In this document: positions 42,196 through 50,962 of the stretch, piece by piece
How the letters are laid out: every line of letters starts with the position of its first letter
How positions within the stretch are numbered: the first letter of the stretch is position 1
NCBI GenBank assembly: GCA_016712345.1
Contig: JADJRH010000011.1
Coordinates: forward strand, 434,001-498,000
Direction: 5' to 3'
Length of the DNA stretch: 64,000 nucleotides
DNA from: Polyangiaceae bacterium
Lineage (GTDB): Bacteria > Myxococcota_A > Polyangia > Polyangiales > Polyangiaceae
Translations under genes and position numbers: made by a program
Notes under the pieces: generated by a model
Database searches by the model: none
What the model was told of the DNA's origin: nothing
The model's input: only the letters and a program-made list of their open reading frames with translations

Positions 42196-43620
42196 ATGAG
42201 CATCAATTACAACGAGCGGATTCCAAACAACGTTGACCTCGGCCAAAACAAGCAACTTCAGCGCGCCCTTGAACATTGGCAGCCCAAATATCAGGACTGG
42301 TGGCGTGAGATGGGGCCGGTCAACTCCGACGGATACGATGTGTACCTTCGCACCGCCGTGAGCGTTGATTCAAAGGGTTGGGCGCACTTTGACTATGTAA
42401 AAATGCCCGATTATCGATGGGGCATTTTTTTGACGCCGCCTGAACAAGACCGCCTGATTTCGTTCGGCTCGCACAAAGGTCAAGCCGCGTGGAATGAGGT
42501 TCCCGGTGAATACCGATCTACCCTTCGCCGCATTATTGTTACCCAGGGCGACACCGAACCGGCGAGCGTGGAGCAACAGCGTTTTCTCGGCCAAAATTGC
42601 CCCTCTTTGTACGACCTTCGCAATTTGTATCAAGTGAACGTGGAAGAGGGGCGTCACCTGTGGGCCATGGTGTATCTGCTTCATGCCTACTTTGGTCGCG
42701 ACGGCCGCGAAGAAGGTGAAGCCCTTTTGGAGCGCCGTTCAGGCGATCCTGACAAGCCGCGCATTTTGGGTGCTTTTAACGAAAAAACGCCCGATTGGCT
42801 CTCGTTTTTCATGTTTACCTTCCTGACCGACCGCGATGGGAAGTATCAATTGGCTGCGCTGGCGGAAAGCGGGTTTGATCCGCTTTCGCGTTCCACAAAG
42901 TTTATGTTGACTGAAGAGGCGCACCACCTTTTCGTGGGTGAAACGGGTATTGGGCGCATTATTCAACGCACATGCGAAGTCATGAAAGAGCACAAAACCG
43001 AAGACGCCGACAAACTCAGGGCGCTTGGTGTGATCGACCTACCCGCCCTGCAACGGTACCTGAATTTCCACTTCTCGGTTACGCTTGACTTGTACGGTTC
43101 TGAAGTGTCGTCCAATGCGTCGAGCTTTTATTCAATGGGCTTAAAAGGCCGGTTTGAAGAAACAAAGATCAACGACGATCACAGGCTTGCCAACGTTGAA
43201 TATCCGGTGCTCGAACCGATAGGTGACTCGCTTGTTGAAAAACATGTCAATGCCGCCATGGCCCTGAATGAGCGCCTTCGCGACGACTACATTAAAGACT
43301 GTCAGGCAGGGGTAGACAGGTGGAACAAGATTATTGAAAAGGCCGGCTTTACAACCCGATTGCGCTTGCCGCACAAGGGCTTTCACCGCCGCATTGGAAC
43401 GTTTGCCGAGTCAAAAATCAGCCCCGATGGACGCATTGTGTCTGAGGCGGAGTGGACACACAAAGAAACAGAGTGGCTGCCCACAGTGGCCGACCACCAA
43501 TATGTTCAGGCCATTCAGGGTCGGGTGACCGAGCCCGGGAAATATGCCAACTTTATCGCCCCGCCCGCCCGCGGGATTGATAATAAGCCGCACTCATTTG
43601 AGTACGTTCGCTTCAATTAG
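42196..43620 (+). CDS. boxB: Benzoyl-CoA 2,3-epoxidase oxygenase component
   Basis: 474 residues, the usual size. The protein matches BoxB from the start (SINYNERIPNNVDLGQNKQLQRALEHWQPKYQDWWREMGP). Diiron-binding motifs: EEGRHLWAMVYLLHAYFG (E and H ligands) and TEEAHHLFVGE (ExxH), with the acidic residue in TFLTDRDGK between. It epoxidises benzoyl-CoA with oxygen using electrons from BoxA, so the ring is opened aerobically. boxA lies 383 bp downstream across a repeat-bearing gap. boxC is not in the window. Confidence 0.95.
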   Translation: MSINYNERIPNNVDLGQNKQLQRALEHWQPKYQDWWREMGPVNSDGYDVYLRTAVSVDSKGWAHFDYVKMPDYRWGIFLTPPEQDRLISFGSHKGQAAWNEVPGEYRSTLRRIIVTQGDTEPASVEQQRFLGQNCPSLYDLRNLYQVNVEEGRHLWAMVYLLHAYFGRDGREEGEALLERRSGDPDKPRILGAFNEKTPDWLSFFMFTFLTDRDGKYQLAALAESGFDPLSRSTKFMLTEEAHHLFVGETGIGRIIQRTCEVMKEHKTEDADKLRALGVIDLPALQRYLNFHFSVTLDLYGSEVSSNASSFYSMGLKGRFEETKINDDHRLANVEYPVLEPIGDSLVEKHVNAAMALNERLRDDYIKDCQAGVDRWNKIIEKAGFTTRLRLPHKGFHRRIGTFAESKISPDGRIVSEAEWTHKETEWLPTVADHQYVQAIQGRVTEPGKYANFIAPPARGIDNKPHSFEYVRFN

Positions 43621-43646
43621 ACCATAATCAAGTGATAGCAGCCCTG

Positions 43647-43722
43647 ACGTTTTGCGAAGGACGGTTTCAGGTCTTGTCGTAAGGCGCGGGAAACCCTTGC
43701 CCGCGGCCAAGCGGAAAAGCGC
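43647..43722 (-). repeat. Dispersed intergenic repeat, copy A2
   Basis: In the minus orientation it begins CGCTTTTCCGCTTGGC, the same as copy A1, and shares CGGGCAAGGGT and CGACAAGAC. It lies directly before the second repeat (43754-43860), so this intergenic gap is a composite of two repeat families. Confidence 0.75.
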
Positions 43723-43753
43723 GTAGCTCGCTCCTGACCATTGCATGTCTCAT

Positions 43754-43860
43754 GTCGCGGCTTCCAACCCAATGCGCCGCGGACGGGGCCCCCAACCCCG
43801 CCGCAGGGCGCAGTGGGGCCCTCGCCGCAACACTCGATCACGCAATGGTCACTCGCTCCC
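43754..43860 (+). repeat. Single copy related to the 72-bp repeat at 36712-37030
   Basis: Shares the leader (GTCGCGG, CCCAAT, CGCCGCGGACGGGGCCCC), the CCCCGCCGCAG and GCAGTGGGGCCC motif order, CTCGATCACGCA and the end CACTCGCTCC with the scpA-upstream array, in the same strand orientation. It is one degenerate unit, not a tandem array. Confidence 0.75.
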
Positions 43861-44003
43861 CTTTCAAAAAAGGTGTCAGGCACGTTTTGATCACCTGAAA
43901 TCGCCAAACGGCGCCGGCTGGAATTTCTTCGAAATTTTTTATCGCTTCCTTAGGGCCAGATACGCCTTGGCGCGGAATTCTGAATGCACTATAGCCGCCT
44001 GTC

Positions 44004-45221
44004 ATGTCCGAGGCGAGCGCTCCCCTCCGCCAACACCTCATTGACCCTGAAATCTGCATTCGGTGCAACACCTGTGAATCGGTGTGCAAACCCAAAGCGA
44101 TTTCACATGACAGTCGCAACTACGTTGTTGCATTTGACCTGTGCAACGCGTGTGGTGACTGCCTTTCGCCGTGTCCAACGGGTGCGATTGACAACTGGCG
44201 TCGGGTTGAAAAGCCTTTCACCATTGCGGAGCAGTTCTTGTGGGACTCGCTGCCGGGCGACGCAGAACCGCCCACAGAAGTGGGGCCCGCCGATGTGCCG
44301 CCCGATGTCGCTCGACTGGTTGCTGAAGCCAATCGAGCGCAGGGTGGGGAGGTGCCACCTCCTTGGTCGGCGGCTCACCCCTACGTCAACTTGTACACGC
44401 CTTCCAAAACGGCGATCGCTACAATTGCGGGCAATCACCGTTTGACGGCTGAAACGTCGGATGTGGATATTCGGCACATTGTGCTCGATTTTGGTAGAAC
44501 AGCCTTCCCTGTGCTTGAAGGTCAATCCATTGGAATTTTACCCCCCGGCAACGACGAAAACGGCCGGCCGCACCATGTTCGTTTATACTCGGTGGCGAGC
44601 CCGCGAAACGGTGAACGCCCGGGGTATAACAACCTCGCCCTGACGGTGAAACGCATCACCGTCGACCACGACGGAAACCCGGTGAGAGGGGTAGCTTCCA
44701 ACTATTTGTGCGACCTGAATAAGGGCGACAAGGTGCAATGCACCGGACCTTACGGGACAAGTTTTCTCATGCCAAACAATCCCGGGTCAAAGTTGCTCAT
44801 GATCTGTACAGGAACGGGGGCAGCCCCCATGCGCGCCATGACCGAGCGGCGTCGCAGGCGTTTGGCGCTGAATGAAGGTGGGGAGATTTTGCTGTTTTTC
44901 GGCGCGAGGCGCAAAAGCGAGCTTCCGTATTTTGGCCCGCTGATGAAACTTCCGCGCTCATTGATTGACGTTCAGCTCGCCTTTTCACGCGAGCCGGATC
45001 AGGCAAAAGAGTATGTGCAAGACCGCATGCGTGTCAGGGCCGACGCCGTGGTGAATTTTTTAAGGGATGAAAATGCGTTTGTGTACATTTGTGGCCACAA
45101 GCGCATGGAAGAGGGCGTTTTGCACGCGTTTGAAGATATTTGTAAAGAGCGTGGGCTCAACTGGCACTTGATATTTGCGTCCATGCGGAGTGAAGGCCGC
45201 TTCCACATTGAAACGTATTGA
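44004..45221 (+). CDS. boxA: Benzoyl-CoA 2,3-epoxidase reductase component
   Basis: 405 residues. Two ferredoxin-type 4Fe-4S motifs at the N-terminus (CIRCNTCESVCKP and CNACGDCLSPCPTG), then a flavodoxin-reductase-like module: FAD-binding RLYSVASP, NADPH-binding MICTGTGAAPMRAM, and YICGHKRMEEGVL near the end, closing with the typical FHIETY C-terminus. It passes electrons from NADPH to BoxB. A small fraction of the linker (GDAEPPTEVGPADVPPDV) is acidic and Pro-rich. Confidence 0.95.
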   Translation: MSEASAPLRQHLIDPEICIRCNTCESVCKPKAISHDSRNYVVAFDLCNACGDCLSPCPTGAIDNWRRVEKPFTIAEQFLWDSLPGDAEPPTEVGPADVPPDVARLVAEANRAQGGEVPPPWSAAHPYVNLYTPSKTAIATIAGNHRLTAETSDVDIRHIVLDFGRTAFPVLEGQSIGILPPGNDENGRPHHVRLYSVASPRNGERPGYNNLALTVKRITVDHDGNPVRGVASNYLCDLNKGDKVQCTGPYGTSFLMPNNPGSKLLMICTGTGAAPMRAMTERRRRRLALNEGGEILLFFGARRKSELPYFGPLMKLPRSLIDVQLAFSREPDQAKEYVQDRMRVRADAVVNFLRDENAFVYICGHKRMEEGVLHAFEDICKERGLNWHLIFASMRSEGRFHIETY

Positions 45222-45302
45222 TCCAACCCATCGCTTGATTGTCGGCGGATTGGCCAACTCAGAATTCTGAACGGTTGAAGGTTTTCAGGTTGCAAATCAT
45301 CC

Positions 45303-46193
45303 ATGGTTTTTCGTGAATTTGTAACCGAGGTGGATACGGGTGATGTGGCGCTGAGCTGTTTGGTTGCCACGGCGGTCCATTCAGATGGGCCGGCCGCATC
45401 CGGCAGCCGACCCGTGGTAATTGCCCTCCACGGGTTTCCCGACCATCGAGGGTCGTTCAGGCCCCTTTTTGCTCCCTTGGTGAATGCCGGGATGGATGTT
45501 GTCGCTCCGGCGTTGCGCGGGTATTCGCCGAGTGGAAAAGCTCGCAGCGGTAGGCACGACGCTCTCGCCGCCGGGGAAGACGCGGTGGCTTTGGCCAACC
45601 ATTTTTCAATGGGTAGACCCGTTCGACTGGTGGGGCACGATTGGGGAGCAATCGCCGCGTTTGCCGCTGTTTCCAAGGCCCCTGAGCGATTTTCTCACCT
45701 TGTGACAATGGCTGTTCCACACCCCGCTGCCATGCTGCGAGCATTCAGGCGGCCGGCCCAACTCAAACGATCGTGGTATATGGGGATGTTTCAACTTCCC
45801 AAAGTAGCCGAGTATCAACTTTCAAAAGACAACTTTGCTTTGGTAGACCGATTGTGGAAAAACTGGTCGCCCGGATATGAGGCGCCGGCTGGTGAGATCT
45901 CGGCGGTGAAGGGCGGCATTTCAGAAAGGGTAGGCGAGGTGCTCCAATATTATCGGGCGCTCCGTGATCCCGCGCGCCTGCGGCAAGCGCGCCCCACGTT
46001 TGGGAAGGTTCGGGTACCTTCCATTCATATTCACGGAGAAAACGACGGCTGCATTGGGGCAGAGTGTTGCGCCGGTGCCGAACGTTTTTATCAAAGTGGG
46101 TTTACCTTGCACACGCTGCAAGGAGCGGGACACTTTTTTATCCACGAAAAGCCCGACCAAGTTGCTCGGATCTTGGTTGATTTTCTGCGGTAA
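45303..46193 (+). CDS. Epoxide hydrolase-like alpha/beta-hydrolase
   Basis: 296 residues. Oxyanion motif HGFPDHRGSFRPLF, nucleophile elbow GHDWGA (Asp nucleophile) as in epoxide hydrolases and haloalkane dehalogenases, a cap region with WYMGMFQLPKVAEY, an acid candidate in IHGENDGCI, and the catalytic His in LQGAGHFFIHEKP. It lies 81 bp after boxA on the same strand. Hydrolysis of an epoxide derived from the box pathway, or detoxification of leaked epoxide, is a plausible role, but the substrate is not shown. Confidence 0.85.
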   Translation: MVFREFVTEVDTGDVALSCLVATAVHSDGPAASGSRPVVIALHGFPDHRGSFRPLFAPLVNAGMDVVAPALRGYSPSGKARSGRHDALAAGEDAVALANHFSMGRPVRLVGHDWGAIAAFAAVSKAPERFSHLVTMAVPHPAAMLRAFRRPAQLKRSWYMGMFQLPKVAEYQLSKDNFALVDRLWKNWSPGYEAPAGEISAVKGGISERVGEVLQYYRALRDPARLRQARPTFGKVRVPSIHIHGENDGCIGAECCAGAERFYQSGFTLHTLQGAGHFFIHEKPDQVARILVDFLR

Positions 46194-46289
46194 AAACCGG
46201 CGGAGTCAACCGATTAAGGGGGTTTGATAGTCAACTTGGTATACCGTCAGGTCGGCTTGCAGTTCTCTTAGAAAACCATGGGTAAACGG

Positions 46290-46307
46290 CACCCCGTGGT
46301 AGGGGTG
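46290..46307. terminator. Stem-loop between convergent larC and hydrolase genes
   Basis: CACCCC and GGGGTG form a perfect 6-bp stem with a 6-nt loop in the 118-bp gap between the hydrolase stop (46193) and the larC stop (46312). On the minus strand it is followed by CCGTTT. It would serve the mevalonate operon, and possibly both directions. Confidence 0.45.
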
Positions 46308-46311
46308 TTGG

Positions 46312-47736
46312 TTATATGGCTGTACGGCCGGCGGCGAGAGCTGCCGCTACCACTTCCCGCACTGGAACGCCGTGCTGTCTCGCTGCGGCCGCACAATCGT
46401 CGAGTTCAGGTTTCACCTGGGGTGGGCCAAATGGACCTTCACTTATTTTTACGCGGATTGGTCCGAATGCGGTTTGTATACTAACGACGCGTCGCGGGCG
46501 TTCGGTGCGACTCACAGGCACTTTGCGAACACCGATGCTTGTTGTTTCGCGAAGGAGCGCCGAAGCGACCGCGTCGGCTTGAGCAACCGTAGCGAGCGCG
46601 CAAAGCGTGAGCGCGGGGCGACCCTTTTTCATGGTGATGGGAACGGCCCACGTGTCGAGAGCACCCGCGGCAAGCACCGCTTCAAGCGCGTAGGCGGCCA
46701 CTTCACCCGTGATGTCGTCGATGTTGGCTTCCACAACAACGTGGGTTGCGCCGCTTGTGAACGAAGCGGTTTCGTTTTGAGCGGAGGGCGCACCGAGAAC
46801 AAGGCGAAGCAGATTGGGGCGATCGCCGAGTTCTTTTTGGCCGCCCCCAAACCCCACACGTTCGGGCGCAAACGTGGGCCATCGTTCAAATCGCGATGCG
46901 ATCGTGGAGATGATGGCGGCGCCCGTCGGTGTGACAAATTCAAAGTCCACGTCGTTGGCGTACGTGGGTACACCGCGAAGACATTCAACCGTGGCGGGCG
47001 GTGGAAGCGGCAAAATTCCGTGGCGCGCATTCACGAAACCTCGGCCCATTGGAAGCGGCGACGCGACGACTTCGGCGCCGAGAAATGCGACGCACGCCGC
47101 GGCGCCCACAATGTCGACAATGGCGTCGACGGCGCCCACTTCGTGAAAATGCACTTCGTTTAAAGGCATTTTATGAACGGCGGCTTCCGCTTCTCCGAGT
47201 CGCAAAAAGATGCGCCGAGCGAGATCTTTGGTGCGTTCATCGAGAGGCGCCGCGGCGAGCATGTCGTCGATTTCGCGAAACGTCCGTTCGGGCTGGGATG
47301 TTTCGAGGTGTACATCAAACGTGGTGGCCACGATGCCCGAGCGGTGCACATGACCGCGATGAACGTGGTAGCCGTCGAGCGGTAGAGCCGCGAGCGCCCG
47401 TTCGATCACGAGAAGGGGTACACCGAGGTCGAGAAATGCGGCGATTGTCATGTCGCCCGCAATGCCGCTGAACGCGTCAAAAAAGAGGACTTTTGATGCA
47501 CCCGAGCCCTGCGTCAGGAGGTCTTTGCGAGACGCTCCCTCGTGCGCGTGGACGGCGTGATCGCCGGGCTGATGGCTGTGCCTGCTGCGATCGCGCATGT
47601 GGTCGTGAGCGTGCGCGTGATCGTGGTCGCTCAGGTGCGCGTGATCGTGGTCGTGATGATCGTGGTGATGATCATGGTGGTGATGATCGTGATCGTGATC
47701 GTGGTCGTGATCGTGTTCGTCGTGCCCGTGTGTCAT
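46312..47736 (-). CDS. larC: Nickel-pincer cofactor biosynthesis protein LarC with His-rich N-terminus
   Basis: 474 residues from the ATG at 47736 (GTG 47739 and TTG 47742 also in frame). After an about 65-residue His/Asp run (HDHDHDHDHDHHHHDHHH...) the LarC fold begins: KVLFFDAFSGIAGDMTIAAFLDLGVP, HFHEVGAVDAIVDIVGAA, LPMGRGFVNARHGILPLPPPAT, TPTGAAIIST and NIDDITGEVAAYALEAVLAAGALDTWAVPITMKKGRP, with the C-terminal RPRRVVSIQTAFGPIRVK domain. LarC uses Ni and CTP to insert nickel into the pincer cofactor of lactate racemase-type enzymes. No larA, larB or larE is present nearby, yet it is the last gene of a mevalonate operon with a 7-bp gap. Confidence 0.92.
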   Translation of the reverse strand: MTHGHDEHDHDHDHDHDHHHHDHHHDHHDHDHAHLSDHDHAHAHDHMRDRSRHSHQPGDHAVHAHEGASRKDLLTQGSGASKVLFFDAFSGIAGDMTIAAFLDLGVPLLVIERALAALPLDGYHVHRGHVHRSGIVATTFDVHLETSQPERTFREIDDMLAAAPLDERTKDLARRIFLRLGEAEAAVHKMPLNEVHFHEVGAVDAIVDIVGAAACVAFLGAEVVASPLPMGRGFVNARHGILPLPPPATVECLRGVPTYANDVDFEFVTPTGAAIISTIASRFERWPTFAPERVGFGGGQKELGDRPNLLRLVLGAPSAQNETASFTSGATHVVVEANIDDITGEVAAYALEAVLAAGALDTWAVPITMKKGRPALTLCALATVAQADAVASALLRETTSIGVRKVPVSRTERPRRVVSIQTAFGPIRVKISEGPFGPPQVKPELDDCAAAARQHGVPVREVVAAALAAGRTAI

Positions 47737-47743
47737 CACCAAC

Positions 47744-48919
47744 TCACTTGTTTGAAGAAGAGGTCGCCCTGTGATGAAGCCGCATGTGGCCGCGCTGAAT
47801 TCCCTCGGTTGCGAGAGCCCGCAGCGCCGCCAAGTTGCTTGCGAGGCCCGCGGCGGCGATCACCTGGGCCAGCTCGGTGGAGGAGCGAACGCCCAAGATC
47901 GACAGCGCCAAACGCGCGCCGTTGTGTACACGAAGAGCCCCGCCAATCGCTCCGACGGCAATGGGGATCTCGATCGAGCCTTGGAGCGCCGTCCCATCGG
48001 AGTTGAGCCGCCACGTGGAGATGGGACCGTATTTGCCGCTTCGCGATGCGTACGCATGGATCGCGGCCGAGGTAGCGCGCCAATCATTTCCGGTCGCAAC
48101 GATGACCGCGTCCATTCCGTTGGCGGCGCCTTTGTTGTGAGTCACTGCGCGGTACGGATCCAACTCCGCAAATCGCGACGCGCTCGCAATACCGCGAGCC
48201 GCTGAAAGGCCGTCGACTTTTGAATCGCCCATCGCGCTTATGGGAATCGTTGCGGTCACGCGGGTGGTGCGCAAATCGCAGTAATTGGAGAGGATTCGAA
48301 GGCCAAGTGTACCTTCGCAAAGCTCGGCGATGCGGGAGCCCGCGGCTTCGGCCACGGTGTTGACGATGTTGGCCCCCATGGCCTCGCGGCAATCGACTTC
48401 AATGTGTACAACCACGAAGCCTTCGCCGAGATCTCGCACGCGCACACCGCGTGTGCCTCCTCCGCGCTCGATCAACGTGGGAATGGCTGCGTCGGCAATT
48501 GCCCGAATTTCAGCTGTGGCCTCGATCACGCGCTCCACGGCGCGCGACGGATCCGCAACGTCGTGCACTTCGACCTGAGCGATCATGATCGGATCGGTGG
48601 AGGTGGCGACAAAGCCGCCGCCTTCACGAATGCGCTTGGCCGCGTGGGATGCGGCGGCGATCACGCTGGGCTCTTCGATCGCCATTGGAACGAGGTAGTC
48701 GCGCCCGTTGATGCGAAAGTTGAGGGCAACGCCGAACGGCAGACCCATAACGCCAAGAGCGTTTTCAACCATTTTGTCGGCCACATCGGGATCGATGCCG
48801 CCGGTGTTGAGCGCGCTGTGAAGCTCACTTGGATCGATGCCACACGCTTCGGCCACGTGGGCGCGACGTGCGGCGATGTCGAGATCGCGGAAGCGTCGCG
48901 GGCTGGGTTCGCCTTTCAT
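47744..48919 (-). CDS. mvaA: Hydroxymethylglutaryl-CoA reductase (class II-type)
   Basis: 391 residues. Motifs of the bacterial class II enzyme: ENALGVMGLPFGVALNFRING, DCREAMGANIVNTVAEA, the catalytic Lys in HNKGAANGMDAVI, ATGNDWRA, and the C-terminal HMRLHHR segment holding the catalytic His. It converts HMG-CoA to mevalonate or the reverse. Position in an operon with phosphomevalonate kinase and mevalonate diphosphate decarboxylase points to biosynthesis rather than mevalonate breakdown. It starts 10 bp after the kinase stop. Confidence 0.95.
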   Translation of the reverse strand: MKGEPSPRRFRDLDIAARRAHVAEACGIDPSELHSALNTGGIDPDVADKMVENALGVMGLPFGVALNFRINGRDYLVPMAIEEPSVIAAASHAAKRIREGGGFVATSTDPIMIAQVEVHDVADPSRAVERVIEATAEIRAIADAAIPTLIERGGGTRGVRVRDLGEGFVVVHIEVDCREAMGANIVNTVAEAAGSRIAELCEGTLGLRILSNYCDLRTTRVTATIPISAMGDSKVDGLSAARGIASASRFAELDPYRAVTHNKGAANGMDAVIVATGNDWRATSAAIHAYASRSGKYGPISTWRLNSDGTALQGSIEIPIAVGAIGGALRVHNGARLALSILGVRSSTELAQVIAAAGLASNLAALRALATEGIQRGHMRLHHRATSSSNK

Positions 48920-48929
48920 GCGACGGCTT

Positions 48930-49871
48930 TCATACTCCGAGCAACGGCGCGGCGGATGGAGACGTCGTGGAGACGAGATGGACGCCGGGCGCTCCGACGA
49001 TCATGGGAATGTGAAATCGGCCGCGGGATTGGGCCTGCGCAAGAAACTCGGGCGACGGCGGGGCCCCGCCGACAAACAGGGCGGCATCACCCCCGCCGGC
49101 CCCGCTTGGATAGAATACGGCTTGTTCGGCGGTGGCCACTTCAACGAGTGCGTCCACATCGGGCGTGAAGATCGGAGCGGAACACTCCTGACCAAGTGTA
49201 CGCAGGGCCGCACTCTGCTCGGTGAGCGCGCAAAGGAGCGACGGGACATCCTCGGCAGCGAGAGCGGCGTGCGCTCCGGCCTTGGCGCGATCCATCAGCG
49301 AGCGGTATCGGTCGGGCGAGGTTGCGGAGAAGCCGCGAACCAGGCGGAGCAGCTCGGGGGTGGATGCCGCCACGTGGGTTGCAAAAACGTGAATGTGTAC
49401 ACCCGACGGCAGCTCGTGCGGTTTCACAACGAGACCTGCTTCGCCGCCGAGTGTACACGCGAGAACTCCACCGAAAACACTTGCAGCAACGTCGATTCCA
49501 CTTCCGCCTTTTTGAGCGGTTCGATGAGCCGAAAGGGTGGCCGAAAAAAGCACCCTGTTGTCGAGTGTGCGGTCTTCGTCGGCCCATGCCGCGGCCATTG
49601 ACGCGGCTACGATTGCGGCGCTTGAGCCGATTCCAAGCTTCACGTCGCCGCCGTCGGGAAGCGTGAATCGCAGCGCCGACGCATCAAACCAAACGGCACG
49701 TTTCATCGCGCCGGCTCGGATCGCGGCCAATACTTCATCGGTTTGGCGTTCTGCCGGGCGGGATGTGTCCGCGATCACGTAGCGATCGACCGCGGCCACG
49801 ATGGCGGTTGCACCTTCGAGAACGGAGTACGCACCCGAAAGAACCAACTTGCCGGGCGCGCGCGCGATCAT
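48930..49871 (-). CDS. GHMP kinase, probable phosphomevalonate kinase
   Basis: 313 residues; the ATG at 49871 overlaps the mvaD stop by 4 bp. The GHMP family start APGKLVLSGAYSVLEGATAIVAAVDRY matches ERG8-type phosphomevalonate kinases. The ATP-binding motif is KLGIGSSAAIVAASMAAAW, and the third motif is FYPSGAGGGDAALFVGG. ERG8-type kinases are usually longer; the compact size could also suit a mevalonate kinase, so the exact step is not certain. With mvaA and mvaD alongside, it fills one of the phosphorylation steps of the pathway. Confidence 0.8.
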   Translation of the reverse strand: MIARAPGKLVLSGAYSVLEGATAIVAAVDRYVIADTSRPAERQTDEVLAAIRAGAMKRAVWFDASALRFTLPDGGDVKLGIGSSAAIVAASMAAAWADEDRTLDNRVLFSATLSAHRTAQKGGSGIDVAASVFGGVLACTLGGEAGLVVKPHELPSGVHIHVFATHVAASTPELLRLVRGFSATSPDRYRSLMDRAKAGAHAALAAEDVPSLLCALTEQSAALRTLGQECSAPIFTPDVDALVEVATAEQAVFYPSGAGGGDAALFVGGAPPSPEFLAQAQSRGRFHIPMIVGAPGVHLVSTTSPSAAPLLGV

Positions 49872-50962
49872 GACTTGACCGACTGCGTTTCGAGATCGCC
49901 CGAGTCGAGATCGAGCGTCACGTATGCGGTGGAGATCGATTCGTACGTCATGGAGTCGGTTTGATTGCGCTCTTCGGCCGCGGTGAAAACGCGTGCGCCG
50001 GGACCGGGGCGCGTGACGATTGTTCGCAACACACCCGGAACAGCACCGAGCACCTTGGCGACTTCGATTTCATCTTCGGGGGCACACATCACTTTGACAT
50101 GAGGGCCCGCGTCGATGGTTGCGTACGCACCAATTCCCACGGCGCGAAGGCGTCGCACTTCTGCCAAAACGTCGAGTGTTGTGCCGGTCCAGTAGATGAG
50201 CGCCGGCGTGGCCGCGAGGCTCGTTGCGTGCATTGCAAAAGCGCTCTCTTCGGCGGCAACCCCCAATGCTTCGAGATCTTTGTCGGCAATGGCGCGCTTG
50301 ACGCGACCGAAAATCCCCGGCGCGCGTTCTACCCATGAAGCGTAGTAAGAGCTTGTTTTTACGGTGTGCGCCATCCCGTCGGTGGAGCTTACGGCTTTTG
50401 GCCCTTCCGTTACGACGGCGACAACGATTCGAAGCGGAAGATGCTCGGGGACGGCTACCTGTTGCGCCGAAAGTTTCTCGTCTTTGGGCCAACCCGCGCG
50501 CAGTTCTGCAAAACCGCCGAACACGCTCCGCGCAGCCGAAACGCTGGTGAGGCGCGCCAAGTTGGAAACTTCTTCCGGTGACAGGTGGAGGCCGGCCGCA
50601 GTGGAAGCGGCGAGCGCCAGAGCGGCAAAGGCCGACGCGCTCGATGCGAGACCCGCCGCTGTTGGAAAGTCGTTTGCGCTCACGACGCGCGCCTTTTCTG
50701 TGACGCCTGATTGTGTACGCACGCGATCGAGCAGGCCTGTCACGCGACTTGTGGCCTGAGCCGATGCCTGCTGACCGCCGAGGAGCAGCTGGTCCTGTTT
50801 GAGATCGGGATCGAACGTGACCGTGGTGGCGGTTGTCATGCCCGCGAGCGTCACAGAGAGGCTTGGAACCGCGGGAAGGTTGTGGCCGTAGTCACGCTTG
50901 CCCCAATATTTGGCGAGGGCGATGTTGGGGTGGGCGAGCGTTGTTGCCTGTTTGATTTTCAT
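49868..50962 (-). CDS. mvaD: Mevalonate diphosphate decarboxylase
   Basis: 364 residues from the ATG at 50962. Start MKIKQATTLAHPNIALAKYWGKRD is the family signature; then VTLAGMTTATTVTF, the catalytic NDFPTAAGLASSASAFAALALA motif (with the key Asp further on in SAARSVFGGF), and VAVVTEGPKAVSSTDGM. It overlaps the halogenase-like gene stop by 4 bp and the next kinase start by 4 bp, so three genes are coupled. It produces isopentenyl diphosphate. C-terminal residues (THE ESISTAYVTLD region) are an extra tail beyond the usual end. Confidence 0.94.
   Translation of the reverse strand: MKIKQATTLAHPNIALAKYWGKRDYGHNLPAVPSLSVTLAGMTTATTVTFDPDLKQDQLLLGGQQASAQATSRVTGLLDRVRTQSGVTEKARVVSANDFPTAAGLASSASAFAALALAASTAAGLHLSPEEVSNLARLTSVSAARSVFGGFAELRAGWPKDEKLSAQQVAVPEHLPLRIVVAVVTEGPKAVSSTDGMAHTVKTSSYYASWVERAPGIFGRVKRAIADKDLEALGVAAEESAFAMHATSLAATPALIYWTGTTLDVLAEVRRLRAVGIGAYATIDAGPHVKVMCAPEDEIEVAKVLGAVPGVLRTIVTRPGPGARVFTAAEERNQTDSMTYESISTAYVTLDLDSGDLETQSVKS

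Larger units (their letters stand above)
43621..44003. other. Intergenic gap between boxB and boxA carrying two repeat families
   Basis: 383 bp with no supported gene. It contains the inverted copy of the 15950-16025 element and a single related copy of the 72-bp scpA-upstream repeat. A promoter for boxA could lie in the last about 120 bp, where an AT-rich stretch (GAAATTTTTTATCGC) occurs near 43932. Confidence 0.7.

Noticed and set aside
41940..42206. Minus-strand ORF opposite the lamin-tail gene end and the gap before boxB
   Set aside because: Arg/Ala-rich shadow sequence with no ribosome-binding site or family match.
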